Below are positions 16,347 to 23,909 of a DNA stretch of 64,000 bases, one piece after another. Position 1 is the first letter of the stretch. The number at the start of each line of letters is the position of its first letter. Origin of the DNA: UBA4285 sp050944355 (GTDB taxonomy: Bacteria > Bacillota > Clostridia > Lachnospirales > Lachnospiraceae); the NCBI GenBank assembly GCA_050944355.1, contig JBMNQX010000001.1, positions 186,001 to 250,000 on the forward strand, in the 5' to 3' direction. Position numbers and translations under genes: made by a program. The notes under the pieces were generated by a model. It was not told where the DNA came from and searched no databases. It saw nothing but the letters and a program-made list of their open reading frames with translations.

Positions 16347-17005
16347 CAAATATGAACAGACTCCCCGCCTACAAAGCCGCGATACTCGATCTTGACGGCA
16401 CGCTGCTGGATTCCACCGGACTCTGGCACGACATCGATGTTGAGTTCCTCGGCAGACGGGGAATTCCGGCGCCGCCTGACTACATGGAAAATATCAAGAC
16501 GCTGAACTATGAGAACGGCGCCGTCTATACGAAAAAACGTTTCTGCCTCAGCGAAAGCACGGACGATATCATTGCCGAGTGGCACGCAATGGCGCTCGAT
16601 GCGTACAGCAGAACGATACAGCTCAAGCCATTTGCGGCTGAATATCTGCAGTGGCTGCGCAGCAGAGGCATCATCATCTGCGCGGCGACGGCATCCGATG
16701 AATCGCTGTTTGTCCCGTGCCTTCGCCGCCTGCGGGTGATGGATTATTTTGCGAATATCACACAGACCTGCGAAGTAAAACGGGACAAAGGGGCGCCGGA
16801 TGTGTATATCCGTGCGGCAGAGAAAAACAATGTATCCGTAAAGGACTGCATTGTCATAGAGGATACACTTAAATCTATAGAGGGGGCCAAAGCCGGCGGC
16901 TTTTTCACGGTCGGCGCGGCTGACCCGTTATCGGCTGATCTCGAAGAGAAAATCCGGCAGACAGCCGATCTTTTTATTGATAATCTGGGGGAACTGATTG
17001 TATGA
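16343..17005 (+). CDS. HAD family phosphatase (beta-phosphoglucomutase-like)
   Basis: A 220-residue HAD hydrolase of subfamily IA. Motif I is LDLDGTLLDSTGLW, motif II CAATASDES, motif III the Lys in VKRDKGAPDVY, motif IV CIVIEDTLKSIEGAKAGGF. The helical cap is PgmB-like, but the substrate is not determinable. The start ATG overlaps the upstream stop (ATGA); a second ATG three codons on is an alternative. It overlaps the next HAD gene by four bases, giving a tandem pair of different HAD enzymes. Confidence 0.85.
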   Translation: MTNMNRLPAYKAAILDLDGTLLDSTGLWHDIDVEFLGRRGIPAPPDYMENIKTLNYENGAVYTKKRFCLSESTDDIIAEWHAMALDAYSRTIQLKPFAAEYLQWLRSRGIIICAATASDESLFVPCLRRLRVMDYFANITQTCEVKRDKGAPDVYIRAAEKNNVSVKDCIVIEDTLKSIEGAKAGGFFTVGAADPLSADLEEKIRQTADLFIDNLGELIV

Positions 17006-17709
17006 GAAAGTTTCTGCTGTTTGATCTCGACGGCACCATTACGGATTCCGGTCCGGGTATACGCAACTGCGCGAAGTACGCGCTTGAGAGCTTCGGTATT
17101 CACGAGACGGATGAGGCGAAACTGAACCGATTTGTCGGCCCTCCCCTCACGGACAGCTTCCGCGATTTTTACGGACTTGATGATGAGCAGTGTGTCCTGG
17201 CCGTGAAAAAATACCGGGAACGCTATCAGAATACCGGAATTTACGAGAATTCAGTGATTCCGGGTATACCTCAGCTTCTCGAAAAGACGACTGCGGACGG
17301 GTACATAAATGTTCTGGCGACATCAAAGCCGGAAGTTTTTGCCGTGAGAATTCTGAAATATTTCGGGCTTTCCAATGCCTTTCAAATAATTTCCGGCGCG
17401 GATCTGGCCGGAAAGCATGTTGTCAAATGTGACATCATCCGGACTGCCTTTGAGAGAATCCGCGGGCAGTATCCTGAGCTGTGCCCGGACGAACAGTCTG
17501 CCAGGGAACAGTGCGTAATGATCGGGGATCGGAAAGAAGATGTGATCGGCGCTCATCAGGCGGGAATTCCGGCCATAGGCGTGAGATTCGGGTTCGCCGA
17601 ACCGGGTGAACTTGAAAAAGCGGGAGCGGATGCAATCGCCGACACACCGGGCGATGTCCCGGATGCTGTCAGGAAAATTGAAGAATCAGGTCTTCAGCAG
17701 AGAAATTAA
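17002..17709 (+). CDS. HAD family phosphatase (phosphoglycolate phosphatase-like)
   Basis: A 235-residue HAD hydrolase. Motif I is LFDLDGTITDSGPGI, motif II LATSKPEVFA, motif III a Lys in GKHVVKCD, motif IV MIGDRKEDVIGAHQAGI, and the cap contains FVGPPLTDSFRDFYG, a pattern typical of Gph and pyrophosphatase PpaX-like proteins. The ATG overlaps the preceding stop, so it is translationally coupled. It ends 55 bases before the convergent LysR gene. Confidence 0.87.
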   Translation: MRKFLLFDLDGTITDSGPGIRNCAKYALESFGIHETDEAKLNRFVGPPLTDSFRDFYGLDDEQCVLAVKKYRERYQNTGIYENSVIPGIPQLLEKTTADGYINVLATSKPEVFAVRILKYFGLSNAFQIISGADLAGKHVVKCDIIRTAFERIRGQYPELCPDEQSAREQCVMIGDRKEDVIGAHQAGIPAIGVRFGFAEPGELEKAGADAIADTPGDVPDAVRKIEESGLQQRN

Positions 17710-17725
17710 CAAAGCAAATGAGCTG

Positions 17726-17755
17726 AAAAAAGCTGCCGCACCTTTTCGCGGCAGC
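17726..17755 (-). terminator. Terminator of the LysR gene
   Basis: GCTGCCGC/GCGGCAGC stem (17732-17755) with a T run on the minus-strand side (seen as AAAAAA at 17726-17731). It lies just downstream of the LysR stop, between the convergent genes. Confidence 0.8.
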
Positions 17756-17764
17756 GGATGTGCA

Positions 17765-18640
17765 TCAGGAATCAAGAGCGCCCAGCAGTGTGTCTCTCAG
17801 CTCACGGATCAGAGCGGACTCAGAACTGTCATCGCGAGAGGCGAGGACAAGACTCTCTTTTACGGGCGGATCCAGACTCACTCCGGCCACACCGGCATGC
17901 GGATGGCCGATCAGACTCATCCTGGATACAAGGCCGATGGCATCGCCCGAGCGGACAAGCTGCAGAATCTGGCTGACTCTCGCACACCGGAGTATATCCG
18001 GCGTCAGCCCCTGTTCCCGAAACAGTTTCAGGGAAAGCTTGCAGGTCGCTGTGTAAGAATTCATCAGACAAAGCGGGTGATCGGCGATGGCTGCCAGAGA
18101 AACAGCTGTCTCCGGTTCACGCCCTTCCGGAAATATGGCGATGAGCTCATCTTCCCCGAACGGCGTGAGAGTGAAGCTGCGCCCGGAAAACATGAACTCG
18201 TTTCCGATCACAAAATCATAGATGTCTGAGTCCAGGCCGAACATCAATTCCTGTTCTTCAACTTCGTCAATGGTTATGCGCGTGTCAGGGTGTACGGTCT
18301 TGAATTCATGGAGCGGACGGCGAAGTCCGTACGCGTCGAGAATCGGAAGCGTCCCGATGGCAAGCGCTTCTCCGACCGGACTTTTGATGTGTTCCATGCG
18401 GTTGAGCGTTTTCCGGTATTCGAGAACAAACTTCTGGGCTTCTTCGTAGAATACCTTTCCGGCGTAGGTGAGCTGAGCGCTGCGGTGTGTACGGTCAAAA
18501 AGCTGGACGTCAAGCTCTTTCTCAAGCTTCATAATCTGCTTGGAAAGAGCGGATTGTGTCATATGCAGGATGTCAGCGGCGGTGTAGAACGTATCGGTCT
18601 CAGCCACCGCGATGAAATATTCCAGCTGCTCAAATGTCAT
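17765..18640 (-). CDS. LysR family transcriptional regulator
   Basis: A 291-residue LysR-type regulator. The N-terminal winged helix-turn-helix is clear (MTFEQLEYFIAVAETDTFYTAADILHMTQ, quoted in part; then QSALSKQIMKLEKELDVQLF and RTHRSAQLTYAG), followed by a linker helix and a type 2 periplasmic-binding effector domain (GEALAIGTLPILDAYG onward). The effector is unknown. It is transcribed away from the suf operon, with its own extended -10 promoter. LysR proteins often regulate the divergent neighbour, but Fe-S assembly is not a usual LysR target, so that link is only a possibility. Confidence 0.92.
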   Translation of the reverse strand: MTFEQLEYFIAVAETDTFYTAADILHMTQSALSKQIMKLEKELDVQLFDRTHRSAQLTYAGKVFYEEAQKFVLEYRKTLNRMEHIKSPVGEALAIGTLPILDAYGLRRPLHEFKTVHPDTRITIDEVEEQELMFGLDSDIYDFVIGNEFMFSGRSFTLTPFGEDELIAIFPEGREPETAVSLAAIADHPLCLMNSYTATCKLSLKLFREQGLTPDILRCARVSQILQLVRSGDAIGLVSRMSLIGHPHAGVAGVSLDPPVKESLVLASRDDSSESALIRELRDTLLGALDS

Positions 18641-18690
18641 ACTGTTTTATAGCCCTTTCTTCCGCAGGAACTGCACATTCTGATTTTTAG

Positions 18691-18699
18691 ATTATATCA
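18691..18699 (-). promoter_or_regulatory. Extended -10 promoter of the LysR gene
   Basis: On the minus strand TGA plus TATAAT, about 50 bases before the LysR ATG. Confidence 0.6.
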
Positions 18700-18763
18700 T
18701 ATCCGGGCCGCAAATCCCGCTGTGAAGATTCAGATTTGATTCTCAGATGACAAAGGTTACAAA

Positions 18764-18791
18764 TTGGAAAAAGCGTATACGTTTTTTCAAA
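18764..18791. promoter_or_regulatory. 28-bp imperfect palindrome between lysR and sufC
   Basis: TTGGAAAAAGCGTA next to TACGTTTTTTCAAA: 12 of 14 positions are symmetric, with a perfect CGTATACG core. It lies 65 bases upstream of the LysR -10 and 70 bases upstream of the suf promoter, so it could serve either. It looks like a dimeric-regulator site; the regulator is unknown. Confidence 0.5.
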
Positions 18792-18837
18792 AGTGACAGC
18801 AAAACGGCTGTTGAAATTTAAAACGTTTATTGTTATC

Positions 18838-18866
18838 TTATTCCTAGTGAAATACTAGAATATAAT
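18838..18866 (+). promoter_or_regulatory. suf operon promoter with internal inverted repeat
   Basis: The -10 is TATAAT (18861-18866); the -35 is weak (TTATTC). Between them lies CTAGT-GAAAT-ACTAG (18844-18858), a 5-bp-arm inverted repeat extended by ATTC/GAAT on the flanks. An Rrf2/IscR-type repressor site is the obvious guess given the operon, but no such regulator is in the window. Confidence 0.5.
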
Positions 18867-18881
18867 CAAGGAGAGAGGATA

Positions 18882-19631
18882 ATGTCAGAAGAACTGCTGC
18901 GTGTGGAAAATCTCCACGCGGATGTCGAAGATAAGGAAATCCTGAAGGGCATTAATCTTGTCATAAACAAAGGCGAGACGCATGTCCTGATGGGGCCGAA
19001 CGGTGCGGGCAAGAGCACGCTTGACAACTGCATCATGGGCAATCCCGAATATAAAATAACAGAGGGAAAGATTTTCTTCAAGGGTGAGGACATCACAAAG
19101 GCGAAGACGGATGCCCGCGCGCGGAAGGGAATCTTTATGTCGTTTCAGGCGCCTCAGGAAGTTCCGGGCGTGACGATGGAAGATTTTCTGCGCGTCTGCA
19201 AGAAAAACCTCACGGGTGAAAACATCCGCTACTTCGCGTTCCACAAGGAGCTTGCCGCGACGATGAAAGCTCTGGACATGGACGATTCCTACGCTTCGAG
19301 ATACTTAAACGTCGGCTTTTCCGGCGGCGAAAAGAAAAAGGCTGAAATCGTACAGATGCTCACGCTGAATCCGGCATTTGCCATGCTCGATGAAACGGAC
19401 TCCGGACTGGACGTCGACGCGGTGCGCGTAGTATCTGAAGGCATCCGCCGCTTTAAGACAGAAGAGAACAGTCTTCTCATCATCACTCACAACACGAAGA
19501 TTCTCGAGGATCTGAATGTCGACTATGTTCATGTCCTCTACGACGGAAAGATTATTAAGACGGGCGGCCCGGAACTGGTCGATTATATCAACGAGAACGG
19601 ATTCGCAGAGCTTATCAAGGAAGGTGAATGA
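18882..19631 (+). CDS. sufC: Fe-S cluster assembly ATPase SufC
   Basis: A 249-residue ABC-type ATPase of the SUF scaffold complex (SufBC2D), in the cytoplasm. Walker A is MGPNGAGKSTL, the signature FSGGEKKKAE, Walker B FAMLDETDSGLD with the SufC-specific Glu/Asp arrangement, and the H-loop TH follows in LLIITHNTKIL. The ATG follows AAGGAGAGAGG. It is first gene of sufCBDSU, and the SufB gene starts five bases after its stop. Confidence 0.97.
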   Translation: MSEELLRVENLHADVEDKEILKGINLVINKGETHVLMGPNGAGKSTLDNCIMGNPEYKITEGKIFFKGEDITKAKTDARARKGIFMSFQAPQEVPGVTMEDFLRVCKKNLTGENIRYFAFHKELAATMKALDMDDSYASRYLNVGFSGGEKKKAEIVQMLTLNPAFAMLDETDSGLDVDAVRVVSEGIRRFKTEENSLLIITHNTKILEDLNVDYVHVLYDGKIIKTGGPELVDYINENGFAELIKEGE

Positions 19632-19635
19632 GACT

Positions 19636-21045
19636 GTGGCAGAAGAAAGACCGGAAATTCAGGGAGTGAATCAGTCCATATATGATTTCCGCTATGAGAC
19701 GCACGCCTCGTTCGAAACCGACGCGGGACTGACACCTGAAATCGTTGAACAGATAAGCAAAGAGAAGAATGATCCGGACTGGATGCGGGAATTCCGCCTG
19801 AAGAGCCTGGAAATTTATCAGAAGACGGAAGTCCCGAACTGGGGACCGCCTCTCGACGGTCTTGACATGGACCAGATCATCACATACGTGCGCCCGAACA
19901 CGACGATGCGCGGGAAATGGAGTGAGGTTCCGGACGATATCAAGAATACATTTGAGCGTCTGGGCATCCCGGAGGCAGAACAGAAGTCGCTCGCCGGCGT
20001 CGGCGCGCAGTATGACTCGGAAGTCGTGTACCACAATGTCAAGGACGAAGTGGCGCGGCAGGGTGTTGTTTACACTGACATGGAAAGTGCGCTCCGCGGT
20101 CCGTATGCGGATCTTGTGAAAGAAAAATTCATGCATCTGGTGCCGCCTACCGACCACAAATTTGCGGCTCTGCACGGGGCCGTGTGGTCCGGCGGATCGT
20201 TTGTGTACGTTCCGGCCGGTGTCCACGTCGACATTCCGCTGCAGTCGTATTTCCGTCTGAATGCGGCGGGTGCCGGACAGTTTGAACACACCCTGATAAT
20301 CGTAGAACCGGGTGCGTATCTTCACTTCATCGAAGGCTGCTCGGCTCCGAAGTACAATGTAGCGAATCTGCACGCCGGATGCGTTGAACTGTATGTCGGC
20401 AAGGGCGCGAGGCTCCGGTATTCGACCATTGAGAACTGGTCGAAGAACATGTACAACCTGAACACCAAGAGAGCGCTGGTTGAGGAAGACGGAATCATGG
20501 AATGGGTATCCGGGTCGTTCGGATCTCACATTTCATATCTGTATCCGATGACGATCCTGCAGGGCGATAACTCGCACATGGATTTCACGGGAATTACATT
20601 TGCCGGGAAGACGCAGGCCCTTGACACGGGAGCCAAGGTCGTCCACAACGGCAGGAACACGAGCTCTCATATTTCCACAAAGTCGATCAGCAAGGACGGC
20701 GGCATCTGTGTTTACCGCTCCGAGGTAATCATCGGCAAGAACGCGGAAGGCGCCAAGTCAAGCGTAAACTGTGATTCTCTGATGCTCGACTCGAAATCCC
20801 GCTCGGATACGATTCCGGCGATGGATGTGCGCAACGCGGATTCGGATGTCGGACACGAGGCAAAGATCGGCCGCATTTCCGACGAGGCGGTTTTCTATCT
20901 CATGAGCCGCGGACTTTCGGAGGAAGACGCCCGCGCGATGATCGTATCCGGCTTCGCGGAACCGGTCGCCAAGGAACTGCCGCTTGAGTACGCTGTTGAA
21001 ATGAACAATCTCATCAAACTTGAGATGGACGGATCTACATTCTGA
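19636..21045 (+). CDS. sufB: Fe-S cluster scaffold protein SufB
   Basis: A 469-residue scaffold subunit on which SUF builds [4Fe-4S] clusters. Seen: DPDWMREFRLKSLEIYQ at the N terminus, then the right-handed parallel beta-helix core (WSGGSFVYVPAGVHVDIPLQ, GANARHLSV-like stretch, NGRNTSSHISTKSISKDGG) and the C-terminal helical EAKIGRISDEAVFYLMSRGLSEEDA. The start is GTG at 19636; an in-frame extension into sufC has no ribosome site and is rejected. It partners SufC and SufD, encoded either side. Confidence 0.96.
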   Translation: MAEERPEIQGVNQSIYDFRYETHASFETDAGLTPEIVEQISKEKNDPDWMREFRLKSLEIYQKTEVPNWGPPLDGLDMDQIITYVRPNTTMRGKWSEVPDDIKNTFERLGIPEAEQKSLAGVGAQYDSEVVYHNVKDEVARQGVVYTDMESALRGPYADLVKEKFMHLVPPTDHKFAALHGAVWSGGSFVYVPAGVHVDIPLQSYFRLNAAGAGQFEHTLIIVEPGAYLHFIEGCSAPKYNVANLHAGCVELYVGKGARLRYSTIENWSKNMYNLNTKRALVEEDGIMEWVSGSFGSHISYLYPMTILQGDNSHMDFTGITFAGKTQALDTGAKVVHNGRNTSSHISTKSISKDGGICVYRSEVIIGKNAEGAKSSVNCDSLMLDSKSRSDTIPAMDVRNADSDVGHEAKIGRISDEAVFYLMSRGLSEEDARAMIVSGFAEPVAKELPLEYAVEMNNLIKLEMDGSTF

Positions 21046-21057
21046 GGGAGGAAGAAA

Positions 21058-22077
21058 ATGGGAGAAACAAATACACTTACGGTGAACCCGCTTCCGACCC
21101 TGACCTGGAATCATCTGATGGTCAATTTCGCAAACATGCCGCTTGAAGCGGCTGACGGCGCCGCGGCGGAAATCCCGGAAGAATTTGCCGGGATTGAGAC
21201 AGGCATGGGCGAAGAGTTTGCGAAATTTGTTCAGGAACACAAGGCGGCCGTTAAGATTATCAGCACGGAAAAAGGCGAGGATGCCGGTGTCGTGAAAGAT
21301 GATAAAGCCGGGGAGGCCGCTGAAATTATCCTGATTCACGCGGCGGCAGACAGCAGGCTTACATTTTATTCACATGTGTCCGGTGAGACAAGGAAAAGCC
21401 AGATTCTGCGTCTCATCAAGGTGATCGCGGACGAGCGGTCGCAGGTGACGGTCATTCAGTCACAGACGACAGGTGACGATGTCATGATTGGTGATGACTT
21501 CGGCGCCGAAGTGGGAGACGAGGCGTCTGTTCATCTGATTCAGGTAGAAATCGGCGGAAAAGCCGCATTTGCCGGCGGCTGTGCGGCACTTAAAGGGTAT
21601 AAGTCAGACTTCACCGAGGAGACAATCTATTTCGGGGATAAGAAGAGACGCCTTGACTTCAACTATGTGACCCGTCACACCGGAAAAAAGACGACGACGT
21701 CCATGACGGCAAATGGTGCGCTTTTCGGCGACGCGGACAAGGTATACCGCGGTTCGATGGATTTTATCCACGGCTGCAGCAAATCAAAAGGACGCGAGGC
21801 GGAAAATGTTCTTCTCTTCAGCCCGACGGCCCGCAACCGGACAATTCCGCTGATTCTCTGCGATGAGGAGGACGTGGACGGCCAGCACGCCGCGTCGATC
21901 GGCAAAATCAACAAAGATCTGATGTATTATATGCAGTCGAGAGGACTTTCTGAGAGCCAGGCACGGCAGCTTGCCGTGGAGTCCCGGTTTAATCCGGTCA
22001 TCGATCAGATGCCGGATGAGGCGGTGAAACAAGAGATCCATGAATCTCTGGAGAGGAGAATGAACCTTGACGGATGA
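21058..22077 (+). CDS. sufD: Fe-S cluster assembly protein SufD
   Basis: A 339-residue paralogue of SufB that completes the SufBC2D scaffold and is needed for iron acquisition. The N terminus has PLPTLTWNHLMVNF; the beta-helix core and the C-terminal QHAASIGKINKDLMYYMQSRGLSESQARQLAVE are typical of SufD/SufB. It is shorter than E. coli SufD (about 420 residues), as is common in Firmicutes. GGGAGGAAG precedes the ATG. The stop overlaps the sufS start. Confidence 0.93.
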   Translation: MGETNTLTVNPLPTLTWNHLMVNFANMPLEAADGAAAEIPEEFAGIETGMGEEFAKFVQEHKAAVKIISTEKGEDAGVVKDDKAGEAAEIILIHAAADSRLTFYSHVSGETRKSQILRLIKVIADERSQVTVIQSQTTGDDVMIGDDFGAEVGDEASVHLIQVEIGGKAAFAGGCAALKGYKSDFTEETIYFGDKKRRLDFNYVTRHTGKKTTTSMTANGALFGDADKVYRGSMDFIHGCSKSKGREAENVLLFSPTARNRTIPLILCDEEDVDGQHAASIGKINKDLMYYMQSRGLSESQARQLAVESRFNPVIDQMPDEAVKQEIHESLERRMNLDG

Positions 22078-23290
22078 AGAGATTAAGGCTGAATTTCCGA
22101 TATTTGAATCCAAAAAAGGAAAGCCGTTCTATTATCTGGATTCGGCGGCGACCAGCCAGCGCCCTTACGACGTAATCCAGGCTGTGGACCAGTTTTACTA
22201 CGAGAAGAACGCCAATCCGCACAGAGGCGTCTACGAACTCGCGGAACAGGCGACGGAAGCGTATGAAAACGCGCGCCAGGTCATCGCGCAGTTTATCAAT
22301 GCCGATCCGACGCAGGTCATCTACACGCGCAATGCCACAGAGAGCCTGAATCTGATTGCGTACAGCTATGGCCTCACGCATATTCAGGCGGGCGATCACA
22401 TCGTCATCTCGATCATGGAACACCACAGCAACCTGATTCCGTGGCAGAGAGTCGCGCAGGCCAGAGGAGCTGTGCTGGATTATATGTACACGGAAAATGG
22501 CAGCGGGAAGATCACAGATGAAGAGATCGAGAAGAAGATCGTCCCGGGCGTGAAGCTTGTCGCAATCACACAGGTTTCCAATGTACTCGGCATCGTCACG
22601 CCATATGACAAGATTATCGCGAGGGCACATGAAGTCGGCGCTGTTGTCGTCGTCGACGCGGCACAGAGCGCGCCTCATATGAAAATTGATGTGCAGACGC
22701 TGGGTGCTGATTTCCTCGCGTTTTCCGGCCACAAGCTTTTCTCGCCGCTGGGCATAGGCATTCTCTGGGGCAGAAAGGATCTGCTCGAGGAGATGCCTCC
22801 GTTCCTCACAGGCGGCGATATGATCGATTCCGTTGCCGAGCAGAGCGCTGTCTGGGCGCCGCTTCCTGAGAAATTCGAAGCCGGAACACAGAACGCCGGC
22901 GGCGCGGTCGGTCTCGCCGCGGCCATTCACTGGATCAACAAGATCGGAATGGACACGATCGAAAAGCACGAAGAAGAAGTGTACTCGTACGCATGGGAGA
23001 AGCTCCACAGTCTCCCGCATGTGACAGTCTATGGAACAGGCGAGGGAAAACACGTGGGTGCGATTGCATTTAACATCGATGACGCGCATCCGCACGATGT
23101 CGCCTCGATTCTGGATGCGGACGGCGTGTGCATTCGCGCCGGCCATCACTGCGCGCAGCCTCTGATGGGACATCTGGGCATTCACAATTGCTGCCGCGCG
23201 AGCATCTCCGTCTACAACACGAAGGAAGATATCGACGCGCTGTGCAGCAGCATACTGAAAGTGAGGAAATGGCTGGGCTATGAGTCTTAA
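22067..23290 (+). CDS. sufS: Cysteine desulfurase SufS
   Basis: A 407-residue PLP enzyme that mobilises sulfur from L-cysteine as a persulfide. Seen: YYLDSAATSQRP, NPHRGVYELAEQAT, the PLP lysine in FSGHKLFSPLGIG, and RAGHHCAQPLM carrying the catalytic Cys of the SufS (group II) loop. It starts at a TTG overlapping sufD by 11 bases, with GGAGAGGAG upstream; there is no closer ATG. SufU, the sulfur acceptor, is encoded next and overlaps by 11 bases. Confidence 0.96.
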   Translation: MTDEEIKAEFPIFESKKGKPFYYLDSAATSQRPYDVIQAVDQFYYEKNANPHRGVYELAEQATEAYENARQVIAQFINADPTQVIYTRNATESLNLIAYSYGLTHIQAGDHIVISIMEHHSNLIPWQRVAQARGAVLDYMYTENGSGKITDEEIEKKIVPGVKLVAITQVSNVLGIVTPYDKIIARAHEVGAVVVVDAAQSAPHMKIDVQTLGADFLAFSGHKLFSPLGIGILWGRKDLLEEMPPFLTGGDMIDSVAEQSAVWAPLPEKFEAGTQNAGGAVGLAAAIHWINKIGMDTIEKHEEEVYSYAWEKLHSLPHVTVYGTGEGKHVGAIAFNIDDAHPHDVASILDADGVCIRAGHHCAQPLMGHLGIHNCCRASISVYNTKEDIDALCSSILKVRKWLGYES

Positions 23291-23744
23291 TCAGATTTAC
23301 ACACAGATCATCACAGAGAACAGCCGCTCAAAGGAGCACAAGCACGACATCGATCATCCGAACATCGTGCACGACGGAGTCAATCCTTCCTGCGGCGATG
23401 AGATCACGCTGGAACTGTACGTAAAAGACGGAAAGATCGAAGACGCTTCATTCGTAGGGGACGGCTGTGCGATTTCTCAGGCATCCGCTTCGATGATGAT
23501 CGACCTGATCAAAGGCAAGTCGGTGGAAGAGGCGAGACACCTTGCCGACACTTTCATCGGCATGATCAAAGGAACTGTCACGGATCCGGAGCAGCTCGAA
23601 GAACTCGAGGATTCGCAGGCATTCGTGAATATCCGCCACATGCCTGCCCGCGTGAAGTGCGCCGTTCTCGGATGGCACACTCTCGACGAGGCTCTGAAAG
23701 AAAACGAAGAAAAAGAGAAAAAGTCGGAAGAAAACAAAGACTGA
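23280..23744 (+). CDS. sufU: Fe-S assembly sulfurtransferase SufU
   Basis: A 154-residue IscU-like zinc protein that accepts sulfur from SufS and hands it to SufBCD. The three ligand/acceptor cysteines are visible in GVNPSCGDEI, GDGCAISQAS and RVKCAVLGWHTL. The C-terminal tail is a charged KEKKSEENKD stretch. It ends the operon, followed by a strong terminator. Confidence 0.96.
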   Translation: MSLNQIYTQIITENSRSKEHKHDIDHPNIVHDGVNPSCGDEITLELYVKDGKIEDASFVGDGCAISQASASMMIDLIKGKSVEEARHLADTFIGMIKGTVTDPEQLEELEDSQAFVNIRHMPARVKCAVLGWHTLDEALKENEEKEKKSEENKD

Positions 23745-23768
23745 TTTTCATGACAAATGCAGCGGACT

Positions 23769-23807
23769 GCCGCGCCGGTTTATGTCAAACCGGCGCGGCG
23801 TTTTTTT
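23769..23807 (+). terminator. Terminator of the suf operon
   Basis: A 13-bp GC-rich stem (GCCGCGCCGGTTT/AAACCGGCGCGGC), 5-base loop, then seven T. Confidence 0.95.
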
Positions 23808-23825
23808 CAGAAACAAAAGTTTGTG

Positions 23826-23840
23826 AATTGTGCCACAATT
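23826..23840. promoter_or_regulatory. Perfect palindrome upstream of glpK
   Basis: AATTGTG-C-CACAATT, a 7-bp-arm perfect inverted repeat starting 28 bases before the -10 region of glpK. A candidate operator or activator site for the glycerol operon; the regulator is not in the window. Confidence 0.5.
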
Positions 23841-23865
23841 TATGACTGCTTTTTCATGCTGACTA

Positions 23866-23874
23866 TGCTAAAAT
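23866..23874 (+). promoter_or_regulatory. Extended -10 promoter of glpK
   Basis: TGC plus TAAAAT, 36 bases before the glpK ATG. The same extended -10 (TGCTAAAAT) is found in front of ppdK. Confidence 0.6.
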
Positions 23875-23909
23875 AGATAAAGAATTTTTGTGAAACAAGG
23901 AGACCATCA

